Assembly (NCBI RefSeq): GCF_015690355.1
Contig: NZ_JADPRT010000026.1
Location: 31,893 to 95,892 of the forward strand
Direction of reading: 5' to 3'
Length of the DNA: 64,000 bases
DNA from: Streptacidiphilus fuscans
GTDB taxonomy: Bacteria; Actinomycetota; Actinomycetes; Streptomycetales; Streptomycetaceae
A program made the translations under genes and the position numbers. The notes beneath the pieces are model-generated. The model saw only the letters and a list, made by a program, of their open reading frames with translations, was not told the origin of the DNA and made no database searches. The stretch's first letter is position 1; every line of letters begins with the position of its first letter. This document shows, one piece after another, positions 1 through 9,172 of this stretch.

Positions 1-1217
1 CGCGCGGTGAACGGGCTCTGCCGCAGCACGGTGTCGAAGCCCGAGGCGGTCTCGTCCGCCGACGTGGCGGCGGCGTCTCCCGGCAGGTCGACGCCGATCC
101 AGGCGGGATCACGGACGATGTCGAAGCCGGGGTGCTCGGCACGCCACTCGGCGCCGAGGCCGGACTCCAGCAGCCGGTGCACCTCGGCGCCGCGCAGGAG
201 TTCCTTGCGGAGGTTCTCCCGGCGGGAGTTGGTGATCCGGAGCCCGAGCGAGAGCTTGAGCATCCAGGGCGTACCGGGCTGGTAGACCGTGCGGACCGAG
301 GAGGTCGGGTGCCACAGGCCACCGGCCGCGCCCAGGTCGTGGACGCGACCGGCGTCGATCAGGGCGCGGACGGCAGGCCGATTCGTCAGCTCCCGTGCCT
401 GCCACGGGTGCACGGGCAGCAGCACGGTCCCGTCGGGGTGCTGCGGCGCGTCGTCGCCGCGCAGGCCGGACATGATCCGGCCGATGCCGTCCACACCGAA
501 CCGCACGTCGCCGCAGCCCGACGGAGCGGTACCCTCGGCGGCAGCCACCAACTCCCGTGCCACAGCGAACCAGTGCAGCCGCAGTGCGCCGCGCAGCTCC
601 GGCGCGTACGCGACGCCCTCCGCGTCACCCACGCCCTCGCGGCTCTTCGGCGTCGGATGGAACGGGTGCCCCAGCAGCAGCGCCTGCTCGGAGCGGAGGA
701 ACGGCGTCGCCGCAGTCCCCGGCTCCGCGGCTGCCCGGCGCGCCGCCACGAACCCGGTGACGCGGCGGACCGAGTCCGCGACCCGCCCCGCCAGGTCGGC
801 GACCTGGACCGCCGCCTGCACGGCGGACGCAGCGGCGGTGACAGCAGTGGCCTCGACGTCGGCCTGCGCGGCGGCGGTCCGGGCGAGCAGGGCCGCGACG
901 GTGACCGCATCCGCCGGTCGTCCCGCCGACTCGCCCGACACGGGGCGCAGCTCGGCCGGACCGAAGCGGTGCCAGCCGGACGCGGAGCGGTAGCGGACCG
1001 GTGCACGCAACACCAGGCCGTCGACCAGCGGCACTTCGAGCACCTCGGAGGCGGCGGGCACGGCCACGCCCTGCTCCCGGGCCCAGCAGCGCAGCAGGTT
1101 CTCGACAGCGGCGGCGTCGGCGACGGCGGCCGGGTCCGGATGCAGCAGCGGATCCTCCGACTCCGCAGGCGAATTGGCAGGTGAGACGGGGTGCTGCTGT
1201 GCGGGGACGGTGGTCAC
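1..1217 (-). CDS. IucA/IucC-family siderophore synthetase (partial, C-terminus off left edge)
   Basis: About 405 N-terminal residues of an NRPS-independent siderophore synthetase, read by hand on the minus strand; the rest lies beyond base 1 (family members are about 580-620 aa). These enzymes use ATP to adenylate a carboxylate such as citrate and condense it with an amine or hydroxamate. The family hallmark GHPFHPTPKSREG is present about 190 residues in, followed by the conserved LPVHPWQ stretch and the SSVRTVY/KLSLGLRITNSRR segment of the ATP/substrate site. The GTG start overlaps the stop of the upstream decarboxylase gene (GTGA) and has AGGAGA about 7 nt upstream. Last visible gene of a three-gene operon. 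By context it is the RhbC/IucA-like step that couples a 1,3-diaminopropane-derived hydroxamate to citrate; the exact subtype cannot be fixed from this fragment. Confidence 0.9.
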   Translation of the reverse strand, partial: MTTVPAQQHPVSPANSPAESEDPLLHPDPAAVADAAAVENLLRCWAREQGVAVPAASEVLEVPLVDGLVLRAPVRYRSASGWHRFGPAELRPVSGESAGRPADAVTVAALLARTAAAQADVEATAVTAAASAVQAAVQVADLAGRVADSVRRVTGFVAARRAAAEPGTAATPFLRSEQALLLGHPFHPTPKSREGVGDAEGVAYAPELRGALRLHWFAVARELVAAAEGTAPSGCGDVRFGVDGIGRIMSGLRGDDAPQHPDGTVLLPVHPWQARELTNRPAVRALIDAGRVHDLGAAGGLWHPTSSVRTVYQPGTPWMLKLSLGLRITNSRRENLRKELLRGAEVHRLLESGLGAEWRAEHPGFDIVRDPAWIGVDLPGDAAATSADETASGFDTVLRQSPFTA

Positions 1218-2965
1218 GCGCGGTTCTCCTGGGAGTGACGGGGATCGCCACCGGACTGGGCGGCTTCCGGCTGGGCGGCACCACGCTCGGCAGCGCGGGT
1301 GTCGCGTTCTCGCTCCGTCGACGTCCCCGCCGCGACGACATGAGCGATCAGGCGGTCCAGATCCGCCTCGGTGGTGTGCGGGTTCAACAGGGTGAGCTTG
1401 AGTACGACCGTCGGAGCGGCAGAGCCCCCCGGGCCGGGCAGTTCGGTGCGCCCGACGACCGCCCGGCCCTCGGCCAGCAGGCGACGCCGCAACTCCGCGT
1501 TGACGGCGTTCGCCTCCTCCAGGACGCCCACGACGCCCACGACGTCCCCAGCGCCCCCAGCGCCCCCAGCGCCTGGATCGACTTCGCGCTCGGGCAGGTA
1601 GCGGAAGAGCACGGTGGTGAGCCGTGGCTCCGCAAGCAGTTCCAGCCGTGGGTGCGCGGCGATCGCGGCGGCGGCGTGGCAGGCCAGCGCATGGCAGCAG
1701 TCAACGAGCGCGCCGAGCCCGGAGCGCCCGAGTGTCCGCAAGGTGACTGCCACCTTGAAGGCGTCCGGCCGCCGGGTCGTCCGCAACGAACGGCCGAGCA
1801 GGGACGTGTATCCGGCCTCCTCGTCGTCGGCCGGGTTGAGGTAGGCGACGCGCTGCGCAAGCGGCGTCAGCAGGTCGGCCCGGCGCGCGAGCAGCACGCC
1901 CGCCGCCACCGGCTGCCAGCCGAGCTTGTGCAGGTCGAGCCCGACGGTGTCGGCCAGCGCCAGCCCGTCGAGCAGCGGCGCCAGCCGACGCGAGAAGAGC
2001 GCGCCACCCCCGTAAGCGGCGTCGACGTGCAACGGGACGCCGTGACGGCCCGTCACCGCGGCGACCGCGCGCAGTGGGTCGATCGCCCCGCGATCGGTCG
2101 TCCCGGCGGTGGCCACGACACAGCACGGCACCAGACCTGCGGTGCGGACGTCGGCGAGCGTCCAGTCCAGCAGCCGTGGATCGAGCGATCCGTCGTCGGA
2201 GGTCTCCACCGGGACGACCGCCTGAGCTCCGAGCCCCAGTACGGACGCGGCTCGGGCGACGGAGAAGTGCGCGGCGGAGGAGCAGAGGACACGCAGCCTT
2301 CCGGCCGCCTCCGCCGGGATCCCGGCGCCGTCGGCGACGCCGAACTCCCGTGCCAGGACGTGGTCCCTGGCGAGCATCAGCGCCATCAGATTGGTCTCGG
2401 TGCCGCCGGTGGTGAAGACGCCCGTGGCTCCGCCGGGCTCCCCCGCGTGCTCGAAGCCGACCAGCTCCGCGAGGACCCGCAGCACGGCGTTCTCGATCTC
2501 GGTCCCGCCGGGAGCCTGGTCCCACGAGTCGAGGGAAGGATTCAACGCGGCGGCGGCCAGATCGGCCACGGCGGCGACGGCGAGCGGTGGAACGTGCAGG
2601 TGGGCGGCGCAGGCAGGGTCGGCGGGATCGGCCGCTGTGGCGGCGAGGGCGCGGGTCAGCACGGCGAGCGCGTCCGGGTCGCCCTCGTCCGGCAGCAGCG
2701 AACCGGAGGCGAGGAGCTCGCGCAACGTCGCGGCAACCCCCTCCGGCCCTCCCCCGGGCAGCGGGCCGCCCCGCGCGACCGCGCCCTCGCGCAGCGCCCC
2801 GAGCGCCACGGCCAGCATCGGCGCCAGCGCCTCCGGCCCGCAGACGCCACCCGCGAGAGCGGTGACGGACGTTCCGAGGTCCGACGCGGGGGCAGGCCCG
2901 GACGCGGGGCCAGAGGCAGGCGGTCGAGGCGGAAGAGGCGGAGGAACTCCCTCGGTGGTGGTCAC
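1214..2965 (-). CDS. L-2,4-diaminobutyrate decarboxylase (PLP, group II)
   Basis: 583-aa PLP-dependent group II decarboxylase. In this gene context it would convert L-2,4-diaminobutyrate to 1,3-diaminopropane, the amine precursor of schizokinen/rhizobactin-type siderophores (RhbB/Ddc role). The fold is supported by the TGGTETNLMAL motif in the middle, the HVDAAYGGG Asp that contacts the PLP ring nitrogen, and LDLHKLGWQP containing the Schiff-base lysine. The GTG start overlaps the aminotransferase stop by 4 bp, and its own stop overlaps the IucA/IucC start, so the three genes are translationally coupled. The first 40 residues are Pro/Ala-rich. Near the C-terminus a glycine-alanine run is encoded by a tandem 9-bp repeat around 1549-1577, which interrupts the usual family sequence. 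An alternative substrate such as lysine (DesA-like) is possible, but the adjacent aminotransferase argues for diaminobutyrate. Confidence 0.86.
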   Translation of the reverse strand: MTTTEGVPPPLPPRPPASGPASGPAPASDLGTSVTALAGGVCGPEALAPMLAVALGALREGAVARGGPLPGGGPEGVAATLRELLASGSLLPDEGDPDALAVLTRALAATAADPADPACAAHLHVPPLAVAAVADLAAAALNPSLDSWDQAPGGTEIENAVLRVLAELVGFEHAGEPGGATGVFTTGGTETNLMALMLARDHVLAREFGVADGAGIPAEAAGRLRVLCSSAAHFSVARAASVLGLGAQAVVPVETSDDGSLDPRLLDWTLADVRTAGLVPCCVVATAGTTDRGAIDPLRAVAAVTGRHGVPLHVDAAYGGGALFSRRLAPLLDGLALADTVGLDLHKLGWQPVAAGVLLARRADLLTPLAQRVAYLNPADDEEAGYTSLLGRSLRTTRRPDAFKVAVTLRTLGRSGLGALVDCCHALACHAAAAIAAHPRLELLAEPRLTTVLFRYLPEREVDPGAGGAGGAGDVVGVVGVLEEANAVNAELRRRLLAEGRAVVGRTELPGPGGSAAPTVVLKLTLLNPHTTEADLDRLIAHVVAAGTSTERERDTRAAERGAAQPEAAQSGGDPRHSQENRA

Positions 2966-4401
2966 GCCGCCCCTCCGGAGCGTGCGGCCGGGACCAGCTG
3001 GCGGTGCCGGTCCAGCGCGGCGGGCGCGCCGGAGAGAGCGGTGGCTTCACGTGAGGCCGCAGCGACCGACTCGGCCAGCCGTTCCAGGACGGCCTCCGCC
3101 TGCTCGTCCGTCATCGTCAGCGGCGGCAGCAGCCGGACCACCGAGCCGTACCGGCCGCCGAGCTCCACGATCAGGCCACGCCGCAGCGCCTCCGCCCGTA
3201 CGGCGGAGGCGAGTTCGGGCGCGGCCGGGTAGGCGCCGAGTTCGTCCGGTGTACCGGTGCGATCGACCAGCTCGACGCCGAGCATCAGACCGCGTCCGCG
3301 GACATCGCCGACGGCGGGCAGCTCGCGCTGCATGCCGCGCAGCCGGGCCAGCATCCGGGTACCGAGTTCGGCGGCGCGCTGCGAGAGGCCCTGCTCCCTG
3401 ACGAAGCGCAAGGTGGCCGCGCCCGCGGCCATGGCGAGTTGGTTGCCGCGGAACGTTCCGGCATGAGCACCGGGCGCCCAGACGTCCAGCTCCGACCGGT
3501 ACACGATCGCCGCCAGCGGCAGGCTGCCCCCGATCGCCTTGGAGACCACCATCACGTCCGGCTCGATCCCGGAGTGACCGACACCCCAGAAGGCCCCGGT
3601 GCGCCCGACCCCGGTCTGCACCTCGTCGACGATCAGCGGAATGCCGTGACGCGCGGTCAACTCCCGCTGCTCGACCAACCACTCGTCCGGCGCGGCGATG
3701 ACCCCGCCCTCACCCTGGACCACCTCGACCAGCATCCCGGCGGGACGGTCCACCCCGCCCTTCGGATCCTCCAGCAGCGACCGGGTCCACCGCGTCCCGA
3801 GCCGCGCCCCCGCCGGCCCGCCGACGCCGAACGGGCAGCGGTACGCGTACGGGTAGGGCAGCCGGGTGACCGTTGCGCCACCCCCCTCAAGGGCTGCGCG
3901 AACGGCCGTGTCGCCGCTCGCGGCCAACGCGCCCGCGGTCTGCCCGTGGTAGCCGCCGACGAACGCCAGCAGCCCGTCCCGCCCCGTCGCCAGCCGTACC
4001 AACTTGAGCGCGGCCTCGACAGCGTCGGTCCCGGCGGGACCGCAGAACTGGATCCGCGCGTTGCGCGCGAAAGCGGGCGGAAGCGTCTCGAAGAGCGCGG
4101 TGGTGAACTCGTCCTTGACCGGCGTCGCCATGTCCAGCACGTGCAGCGGCGCCTCGGAGTCCAGCACGGAGCGGATAGCCTCCAGCACGACCGGGTGGTT
4201 GTGCCCGAGCGCGAGGGTGCCGGCGCCGGCGAGGCAGTCGAGGTAGCGCTGGCCGTCCGCGCCCTCGACGGTCATCCCTCTGGCCCGGACCGGAACGATC
4301 GGTAGTGAGCGCGCGTATGTTCGCGCGGCGGATTCGCGTGCCGCCTGCCGTCCGAGGATCGCGCTCGCGCTGGTGCTTGTGGGCAGCGCCGTGGTGGACA
4401 T
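2962..4401 (-). CDS. Diaminobutyrate--2-oxoglutarate aminotransferase
   Basis: 479-aa class III (ornithine/4-aminobutyrate type) aminotransferase making L-2,4-diaminobutyrate from aspartate semialdehyde, with glutamate as donor. Visible motifs: YLDCLAGAGTLALGHNHP near the N-terminus, GPAGTDAVEAALKL, the PLP-binding DEVQTGVGRTG, and the catalytic lysine in MVVSKAIGG, then GTFRGNQLA. The start at 4401 is chosen because AGGAGGT (4411-4417) sits 9 nt upstream; the reading frame stays open 22 codons further, but without a ribosome site. First gene of the siderophore operon. The upstream 360 bp hold an inverted repeat and probably the operon promoter. I found no convincing iron-regulator (DmdR/IdeR) box; the nearest symmetrical site is at 4520-4532 and does not match the known consensus. 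Ectoine-type EctB is an alternative, but there is no ectA or ectC here. Confidence 0.9.
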   Translation of the reverse strand: MSTTALPTSTSASAILGRQAARESAARTYARSLPIVPVRARGMTVEGADGQRYLDCLAGAGTLALGHNHPVVLEAIRSVLDSEAPLHVLDMATPVKDEFTTALFETLPPAFARNARIQFCGPAGTDAVEAALKLVRLATGRDGLLAFVGGYHGQTAGALAASGDTAVRAALEGGGATVTRLPYPYAYRCPFGVGGPAGARLGTRWTRSLLEDPKGGVDRPAGMLVEVVQGEGGVIAAPDEWLVEQRELTARHGIPLIVDEVQTGVGRTGAFWGVGHSGIEPDVMVVSKAIGGSLPLAAIVYRSELDVWAPGAHAGTFRGNQLAMAAGAATLRFVREQGLSQRAAELGTRMLARLRGMQRELPAVGDVRGRGLMLGVELVDRTGTPDELGAYPAAPELASAVRAEALRRGLIVELGGRYGSVVRLLPPLTMTDEQAEAVLERLAESVAAASREATALSGAPAALDRHRQLVPAARSGGAA

Positions 4402-4596
4402 GGCCTGACTACCTCCTGGCGGTCGGGGCGACGCGACGCGGACCGACGCCCGGTCCGGCACAGCCACCCGAACGAGCAGGCCTCACAACGGCGGCGCGCA
4501 CCCCCTTCGGGTGACGTCCCGTTGGGCTAACGACCAAGCACCAGGAAGAGAAACGGCCGATCACAAACCCCGCACAAACGCGGGTCTGAGCCGAGA

Positions 4597-4735
4597 CAGG
4601 TGGTTGCACACGTCAGGGGCGCGGGGAACTGCGCGAGCAACCACCCTGTGTGGATGGCCCTGCTCGCTCAGCGACTCACCACACTCGGTGGCTTGTCGCG
4701 CAGTTCCCCGCGCCCCCAGATAGTGCAACCACCTG
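4597..4735. repeat. Intergenic inverted repeat, copy 1 (two A-type arms)
   Basis: A 139-bp imperfect palindrome downstream of hflX and upstream of the siderophore operon. The left arm (4597-4645) carries GGTTGCAC, then CAGGGGCGCGGGGAACTGCG and a CGCGAGCAACCACC end. The right arm (4687-4735) is its near-exact reverse complement. RNA from either strand would fold into a long hairpin. The same core occurs at five other intergenic sites in this window. It may end hflX transcription and insulate the siderophore genes. Confidence 0.85.
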
Positions 4736-4764
4736 CGGCGCCAAAGGCTCGGGCTTGCAGAACC

Positions 4765-6291
4765 TCAGCTCTGCGCCACCACAGCGAAGCGCTCCAGCTC
4801 CGCAGCGAGGTCCGCCAGGACCCTCGCCTTCAGGAGTGTGCCCTCGCCGGTGTGGTCCTCGCTCAGGACCTCGCCGTCGCGGTGCACGCGGGCGACGAGA
4901 TCGCCACGCGTGTACGGGACCAGCGCCGTGATCTCGATCGACGGGCGCGGCAGCTCGGACTCGATCAGCTCCAGCAGCTCGTCCATCCCCTGACCCGTCC
5001 GCGCCGAGACCGCGATCGCATGCGGCTCGCGGCGCAGCAGTCGGGCCAGGACCAGCGGGTCGGCGGCGTCCGCCTTGTTGATCACGACGATCTCCGGCAC
5101 GTCCTGCGCGCCGACCTCGACGATGACCTCGCGGACCGCGGCCAGCTGCGCCTCCGGCTCCGGGTGCGAGCCGTCGACCACGTGCAGGATCAGGTCGGAC
5201 TCGCCGACCTCCTCCATCGTGGAGCGGAACGCCTCGACCAGGTGGTGCGGCAGGTGGCGGACGAAGCCGACGGTGTCGGCCAGGGTGTAGAGCCGGCCGC
5301 CGGGCGTCTCCGCGCGGCGGACCGTCGGGTCCAGGGTGGCGAACAGGGCGTTCTCCACCAGGACACCGGCGCCCGTGAGCCGGTTGAGCAGCGAGGACTT
5401 GCCGGCGTTGGTGTAACCGGCGATCGCCACGGACGGGACCTGGTTGCGACGGCGCTCCTGGCGCTTGGTGTCGCGCGCGGTCTTCATCTCCACGATCTCG
5501 CGGCGCAGCTTCGCCATCTTCTCGCGGATCCGACGACGGTCCGTCTCGATCTTGGTCTCACCGGGACCACGCGTGGCCATACCGCCGCCGGAGGAGCCGG
5601 AGCCACCACCACCCATCTGCCGGGAGAGCGACTGACCCCAACCACGCAGGCGCGGCAGCATGTACTGCATCTGCGCGAGCGAGACCTGGGCCTTGCCCTC
5701 ACGGGACTTGGCGTGCTGGGCGAAGATGTCCAGGATCAGCGCGGTCCGGTCGACCACCTTGACCTTGACGACGTCCTCCAGGTGGATCAGCTGGCCGGGG
5801 CTGAGCTCACCATCGCAGACCACCGTGTCCGCGCCGGTGGAGAGCACGATGTCGCGCAGCTCGTTGGCCTTGCCGGAACCGATGTAGGTGGCGGGGTCGG
5901 GCTTGTCACGGCGCTGGATCACGCCGTCGAGCACGACGGAACCGGCGGTCTCGGCGAGGGCGGCGAGCTCCGCGAGTGAGTTCTCCGCCTCCTCGGCCGT
6001 GCCGTCGGTCCAGACGCCGACGAGCACCACGCGCTCCAGTCGCAGCTGGCGGTACTCGACCTCGGTGACGTCCTCGAGCTCGGTGGAGAGCCCGGAGACA
6101 CGGCGCAGCGCGGCTCGCTCGGAGCGGTCGAACTGGTCGCCGTCGTACTCGTTGGTGTAGAGCCGTCCGGGAATCCCGTCGATTCCCGCGAGGTCCTCGT
6201 CCATCAGGGCCTCTGCGCGCAGGTCGGCCGTGCGGCGGGCGCCGCGGCCGTGCTTCGCGTCGGCGTCGCGGGTTTCGAACGTGGAGGTCAT
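4765..6291 (-). CDS. hflX: GTPase HflX
   Basis: 508-aa ribosome-associated GTPase of the HflX family, which splits stalled or hibernating 70S ribosomes under stress. An N-terminal HflX domain contains the glycine-rich GKANELRDIV segment. A coiled-coil linker with a long glycine/serine tract (MGGGGSGSSGGGMATRGPGETKIE) precedes the G domain: G1 GYTNAGKSS, G3 DTVGFVRHLP, G4 NKAD. The ATG at 6291 has AAGGA just upstream; the frame is open for 71 codons more, but these overlap the intergenic region next to rsh and have no ribosome site. 28 bp separate it from the RelA/SpoT homologue upstream, so the two are probably co-transcribed. Downstream lies repeat copy 1. Confidence 0.96.
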   Translation of the reverse strand: MTSTFETRDADAKHGRGARRTADLRAEALMDEDLAGIDGIPGRLYTNEYDGDQFDRSERAALRRVSGLSTELEDVTEVEYRQLRLERVVLVGVWTDGTAEEAENSLAELAALAETAGSVVLDGVIQRRDKPDPATYIGSGKANELRDIVLSTGADTVVCDGELSPGQLIHLEDVVKVKVVDRTALILDIFAQHAKSREGKAQVSLAQMQYMLPRLRGWGQSLSRQMGGGGSGSSGGGMATRGPGETKIETDRRRIREKMAKLRREIVEMKTARDTKRQERRRNQVPSVAIAGYTNAGKSSLLNRLTGAGVLVENALFATLDPTVRRAETPGGRLYTLADTVGFVRHLPHHLVEAFRSTMEEVGESDLILHVVDGSHPEPEAQLAAVREVIVEVGAQDVPEIVVINKADAADPLVLARLLRREPHAIAVSARTGQGMDELLELIESELPRPSIEITALVPYTRGDLVARVHRDGEVLSEDHTGEGTLLKARVLADLAAELERFAVVAQS

Positions 6292-6319
6292 TGGATCCTT
6301 AAGCGAGTCGGTCGGGGCC

Positions 6320-8983
6320 CTACTCCCGCGACAGTTCGGGCTCGGAATGCCGGTGACCGGCACGCCGTCTCGGCTGTGCGGAATCCCCCGCAGAGGACAA
6401 CGCGGCAGGTCTGCCACGCATTCCCCTCGATGGTCGCACGCCCTCACCCCCAGGGTCACCATCATTTCCCCCGGGTGTTCCCTCACCTGCGGGCTCTCCT
6501 GCAAGCTCGCCGGCGGCTCGCGCGGTGGCCCGTCGCGCAGCCCCGGCAGCGGCCCCTCCTGCGGCCCACCCGGTGGACGCGCCCGTGGATCCGGCTTCGG
6601 ACCCTGCCGTGCCCCGGTTGGCCGGTCCGGCCCGGTAGACGTCGTAGACGCCGGGCACCCGCAGCATCACCCGCATCAGCTCGGGCAGTGCCTCGGGATC
6701 GGGCAGCTCGACCGTGTAGGTGTGGCGGACCCGCAGCTCCTGCGGCGGTTCGACCTCGGCGGAGATGATGTCGACGCCGATTCCGGACATGGCGGCGGTC
6801 AGGTCGGCCAGCAGCCGTGGCCGACCGAGGGAGTCGGCCTGGACCGTGACCCGGTAGCCCGTCGGCGTCAGGCTCTCCAACCAGCTGGCCTCGACGGGGG
6901 CGCGTCCGGCCGCGCGCATGGCGAGCCCGGTCGGGCAGTCGCCGCGGTGGACCGCCAGGGCGCCGCCCCGGATCGCGAAGGCCAGCAGCTCGTCGGGCGG
7001 GAGCGGGGTGCAGCAGCGAGCCAGGCGGACCGTCGCGTCCGGCAGCGCGGGCGCACCGACGACGGCCCGCTCGGTGTCGACGGGGCCGCCGCCGAGCAGT
7101 TGGTGGCCGCGCGGCGGTCCGACCAGCGGGCCCGCGTGCAGTCGCGCGGACTCCTCCTGGCCGGGGTGCTCCGCCAGCCAGCGCTCGATGGCGATCCGGG
7201 CGCCCGGCGTACGGGCGTGCGGGAGCCACTCGGGCGCTGGGCCGGCCGTCGGCTCGCCGGGGGGCTCGGTGAGCAGGTCGACCACGTCGCCGTCCTGCAG
7301 CGGCGTGGAGAGCGCGGCGAGCCGTCCGTTGACACGCGCACCGAGACATCGGTGGCCGCGATCCTCGCCCGCCGCGTAGGCCGCGTCGACGCCGGTCGCA
7401 CCCGCGGGGAGCTGCACCCGTTCGGCGGGGGCGTGCTCCCGGGAGTTCTCGACCAGCACGGTGATCTCTCCGTCGCCCGCGAGGTCGGCGGTGAGCTGGG
7501 ACCAGAAGGTGTCCGGATCCGGGGTCTCGCGCTGCCATTCGAGCAACCGCGAGAGCCAGCCGGGGCGGGCCGGATCGGTGTGGTCCAACGGATCGCGGCC
7601 CTCGGCCTCGTCGGCGGCGTCAGGGCCACCGCCGACGACACCGACGCCGCCCCCGACAGCACCGCTGACGGGCTGGACGGCCTCGGCCGCATCCGGCCCG
7701 AGCGCGGCGGCTCCCGGCGCGCCGAGGGCGACCACGCCGAACTCGGCGACGCGGTGCATCTGCCCGGTGCGCACCAACACCTCGACCACCGCGCCCTGTT
7801 CGGTGGTGACCGACGTGTGCAGCGACTGGTAGAGGTTGAACTTGGGCGCGGCGATGAAGTCCTTGAACTCCCCGGCCAGCGGCGTCCAACAGGTGTGCAG
7901 CTCGCCCAGGACCGCGTAGCAGTCGGCGTTCTCCTCGACGACCACCAGCAGCCGGGCGAAGTCGGTCGGGCCGAGCTCGCTGCGGCGCAGCCGGGCGCGC
8001 TGGACCGAGACGCAGTGCCGCGGCCGGACGCTGACCTGCGCCGGAACCCTGGCCTCGCGCAGCTGACGCCGCAGCTGCGTCGCGAACGCCTCCAGCGGAG
8101 CGCCCGCAGACGCGGACGAATGCTCCTCGGCGGCGAGTTCGGCGGCGTGCTCCCGGAGCAGCGCCTTGGTGGCGGTGTACTCCTCGGGGTGGAGCGTGGC
8201 GAAGACGATGTCCTCCAGCTCCGACTTCACCACCTGGATGCCGAGCCTCTCGGCGAGCGGGATCAGCACGTCACGGGTGACCTTGGCGATCCGGATCTGG
8301 CTGGCCGGCTTCATGTGACGGATGGTCCGCATGTTGTGCAGCCGGTCCGCCAGCTTGATCACCATCACCCGGACGTCCTGCCCGGTGGCCACCAGCATCT
8401 TGCGGAAGGTCTCGGCCTCGGCCGCCGCGCCGAAGTCGACCTTCTCCAACTTGGTGACGCCGTCGACGAGATAGGCCACCTCGTCACCGAAGCCCTCGCG
8501 CACCTGAGCCAGCGTCATGGCCGTGTCCTCGACCGTGTCGTGGAGAAGGGCGGCGACCAACGTCGTGGCCTCCGCGCCGAGTTGGGCCAGGATCATGGCC
8601 ACCGCGAGCGGGTGGGTGATGTACGGCTCGCCGCTCTTGCGGGTCTGCCCCCGGTGCGACGCCTCGGCGACCTGGTAGGCGCGGCCCAGCAGGGCGACGT
8701 CCACGTCGCCGCGCGGATGGTGCAGGCGCATGGCGCGCACCACCGGCTCCAGGGCGTCGGCGAGTTGCGGGCGTCCGCCCGCGAGCAGCGCCGCTATCCC
8801 CGCACGCCCCAGGCCCGTCCTGCGGAACCCGGGCAACGCTCGCCCGAACGGGCGATCTGCGGGCCGCTCAGGAGGCCCCTCCCCCGGGCGTTCGGCGGGC
8901 TCATCAGGAGCCCGATCTGCAGAGACGGTTCTGCGCCCCTCCAACGGGACGCCAGGTACGGCGTGGAGATCACCGGCATTCAT
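6320..8983 (-). CDS. rshA: RelA/SpoT-family (p)ppGpp hydrolase/synthetase homologue, RshA-like
   Basis: 887-aa long RSH protein. The N-terminal HD hydrolase domain is intact: RKSGEPYITHPLAVA, HDTVED (His148-Asp149) and the KLADRLHNMRT segment. The synthetase domain is partly preserved (EFKDFIAAPKF, YQSLHTSV and VEVLVRT with its catalytic Glu), but the metal-binding Asp motif usually read DLVGIR is replaced by DFARLLVVV, the ATP-binding RPKHxxSIxxKM motif is RPRHCVSVQRARL, and the AAHW end is lost. C-terminal regulatory parts follow: a TGS domain (GDVVDLLTE), the Cys pair ARCCTPLPPDE and an ACT domain. The ATG at 8983 has GGAGG 5 nt upstream. Position between hflX and dapF matches S. coelicolor rshA (SCO5794, from memory). 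Expected to degrade ppGpp; synthesis looks impaired. Confidence 0.93.
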   Translation of the reverse strand: MNAGDLHAVPGVPLEGRRTVSADRAPDEPAERPGEGPPERPADRPFGRALPGFRRTGLGRAGIAALLAGGRPQLADALEPVVRAMRLHHPRGDVDVALLGRAYQVAEASHRGQTRKSGEPYITHPLAVAMILAQLGAEATTLVAALLHDTVEDTAMTLAQVREGFGDEVAYLVDGVTKLEKVDFGAAAEAETFRKMLVATGQDVRVMVIKLADRLHNMRTIRHMKPASQIRIAKVTRDVLIPLAERLGIQVVKSELEDIVFATLHPEEYTATKALLREHAAELAAEEHSSASAGAPLEAFATQLRRQLREARVPAQVSVRPRHCVSVQRARLRRSELGPTDFARLLVVVEENADCYAVLGELHTCWTPLAGEFKDFIAAPKFNLYQSLHTSVTTEQGAVVEVLVRTGQMHRVAEFGVVALGAPGAAALGPDAAEAVQPVSGAVGGGVGVVGGGPDAADEAEGRDPLDHTDPARPGWLSRLLEWQRETPDPDTFWSQLTADLAGDGEITVLVENSREHAPAERVQLPAGATGVDAAYAAGEDRGHRCLGARVNGRLAALSTPLQDGDVVDLLTEPPGEPTAGPAPEWLPHARTPGARIAIERWLAEHPGQEESARLHAGPLVGPPRGHQLLGGGPVDTERAVVGAPALPDATVRLARCCTPLPPDELLAFAIRGGALAVHRGDCPTGLAMRAAGRAPVEASWLESLTPTGYRVTVQADSLGRPRLLADLTAAMSGIGVDIISAEVEPPQELRVRHTYTVELPDPEALPELMRVMLRVPGVYDVYRAGPANRGTAGSEAGSTGASTGWAAGGAAAGAARRATARAAGELAGEPAGEGTPGGNDGDPGGEGVRPSRGMRGRPAALSSAGDSAQPRRRAGHRHSEPELSRE

Positions 8984-9172
8984 GCGCACCTCCGGCAGCG
9001 ATCACCGGAGCAGGCCGCAGCTCCGATGGTCCATGCTAGCGAGTGCAACACACACCGCGACGCCTCGTGTTCCCAACGTCACGTTGATCACCCGTTCGGG
9101 GGATTTGAACCGATTCCGACGGGGCATGGATGAAAGTTTCGGCATTTCGGCCCTGCTCGCAGGGCCACGGCC

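Noticed and set aside
1001..3232. 743-codon plus-strand open frame opposite the siderophore genes
   Set aside because: It is the antisense shadow of GC-rich codons. It is Arg/Gly/Ala-rich with no motif, while the minus strand encodes three recognised enzymes with ribosome sites and 4-bp overlaps.
4520..4532. Symmetrical CGTTGGGCTAACG as an iron-regulator box for the siderophore operon
   Set aside because: Too short and too different from the 19-bp TTAGGTTAGGCTCACCTAA-type DmdR/IdeR consensus. Kept only as a note in the aminotransferase entry.
9096..9130. tRNA-like T-arm (GGATTTGAACC) near dapF
   Set aside because: The stem bases do not pair properly, and no D-arm, anticodon arm or acceptor stem could be built around it on either strand.
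6230..9133. 967-codon plus-strand open frame across hflX and rsh
   Set aside because: It spans two recognised minus-strand genes and their gap, has no start signal and has low-complexity composition typical of reverse-complement reading.
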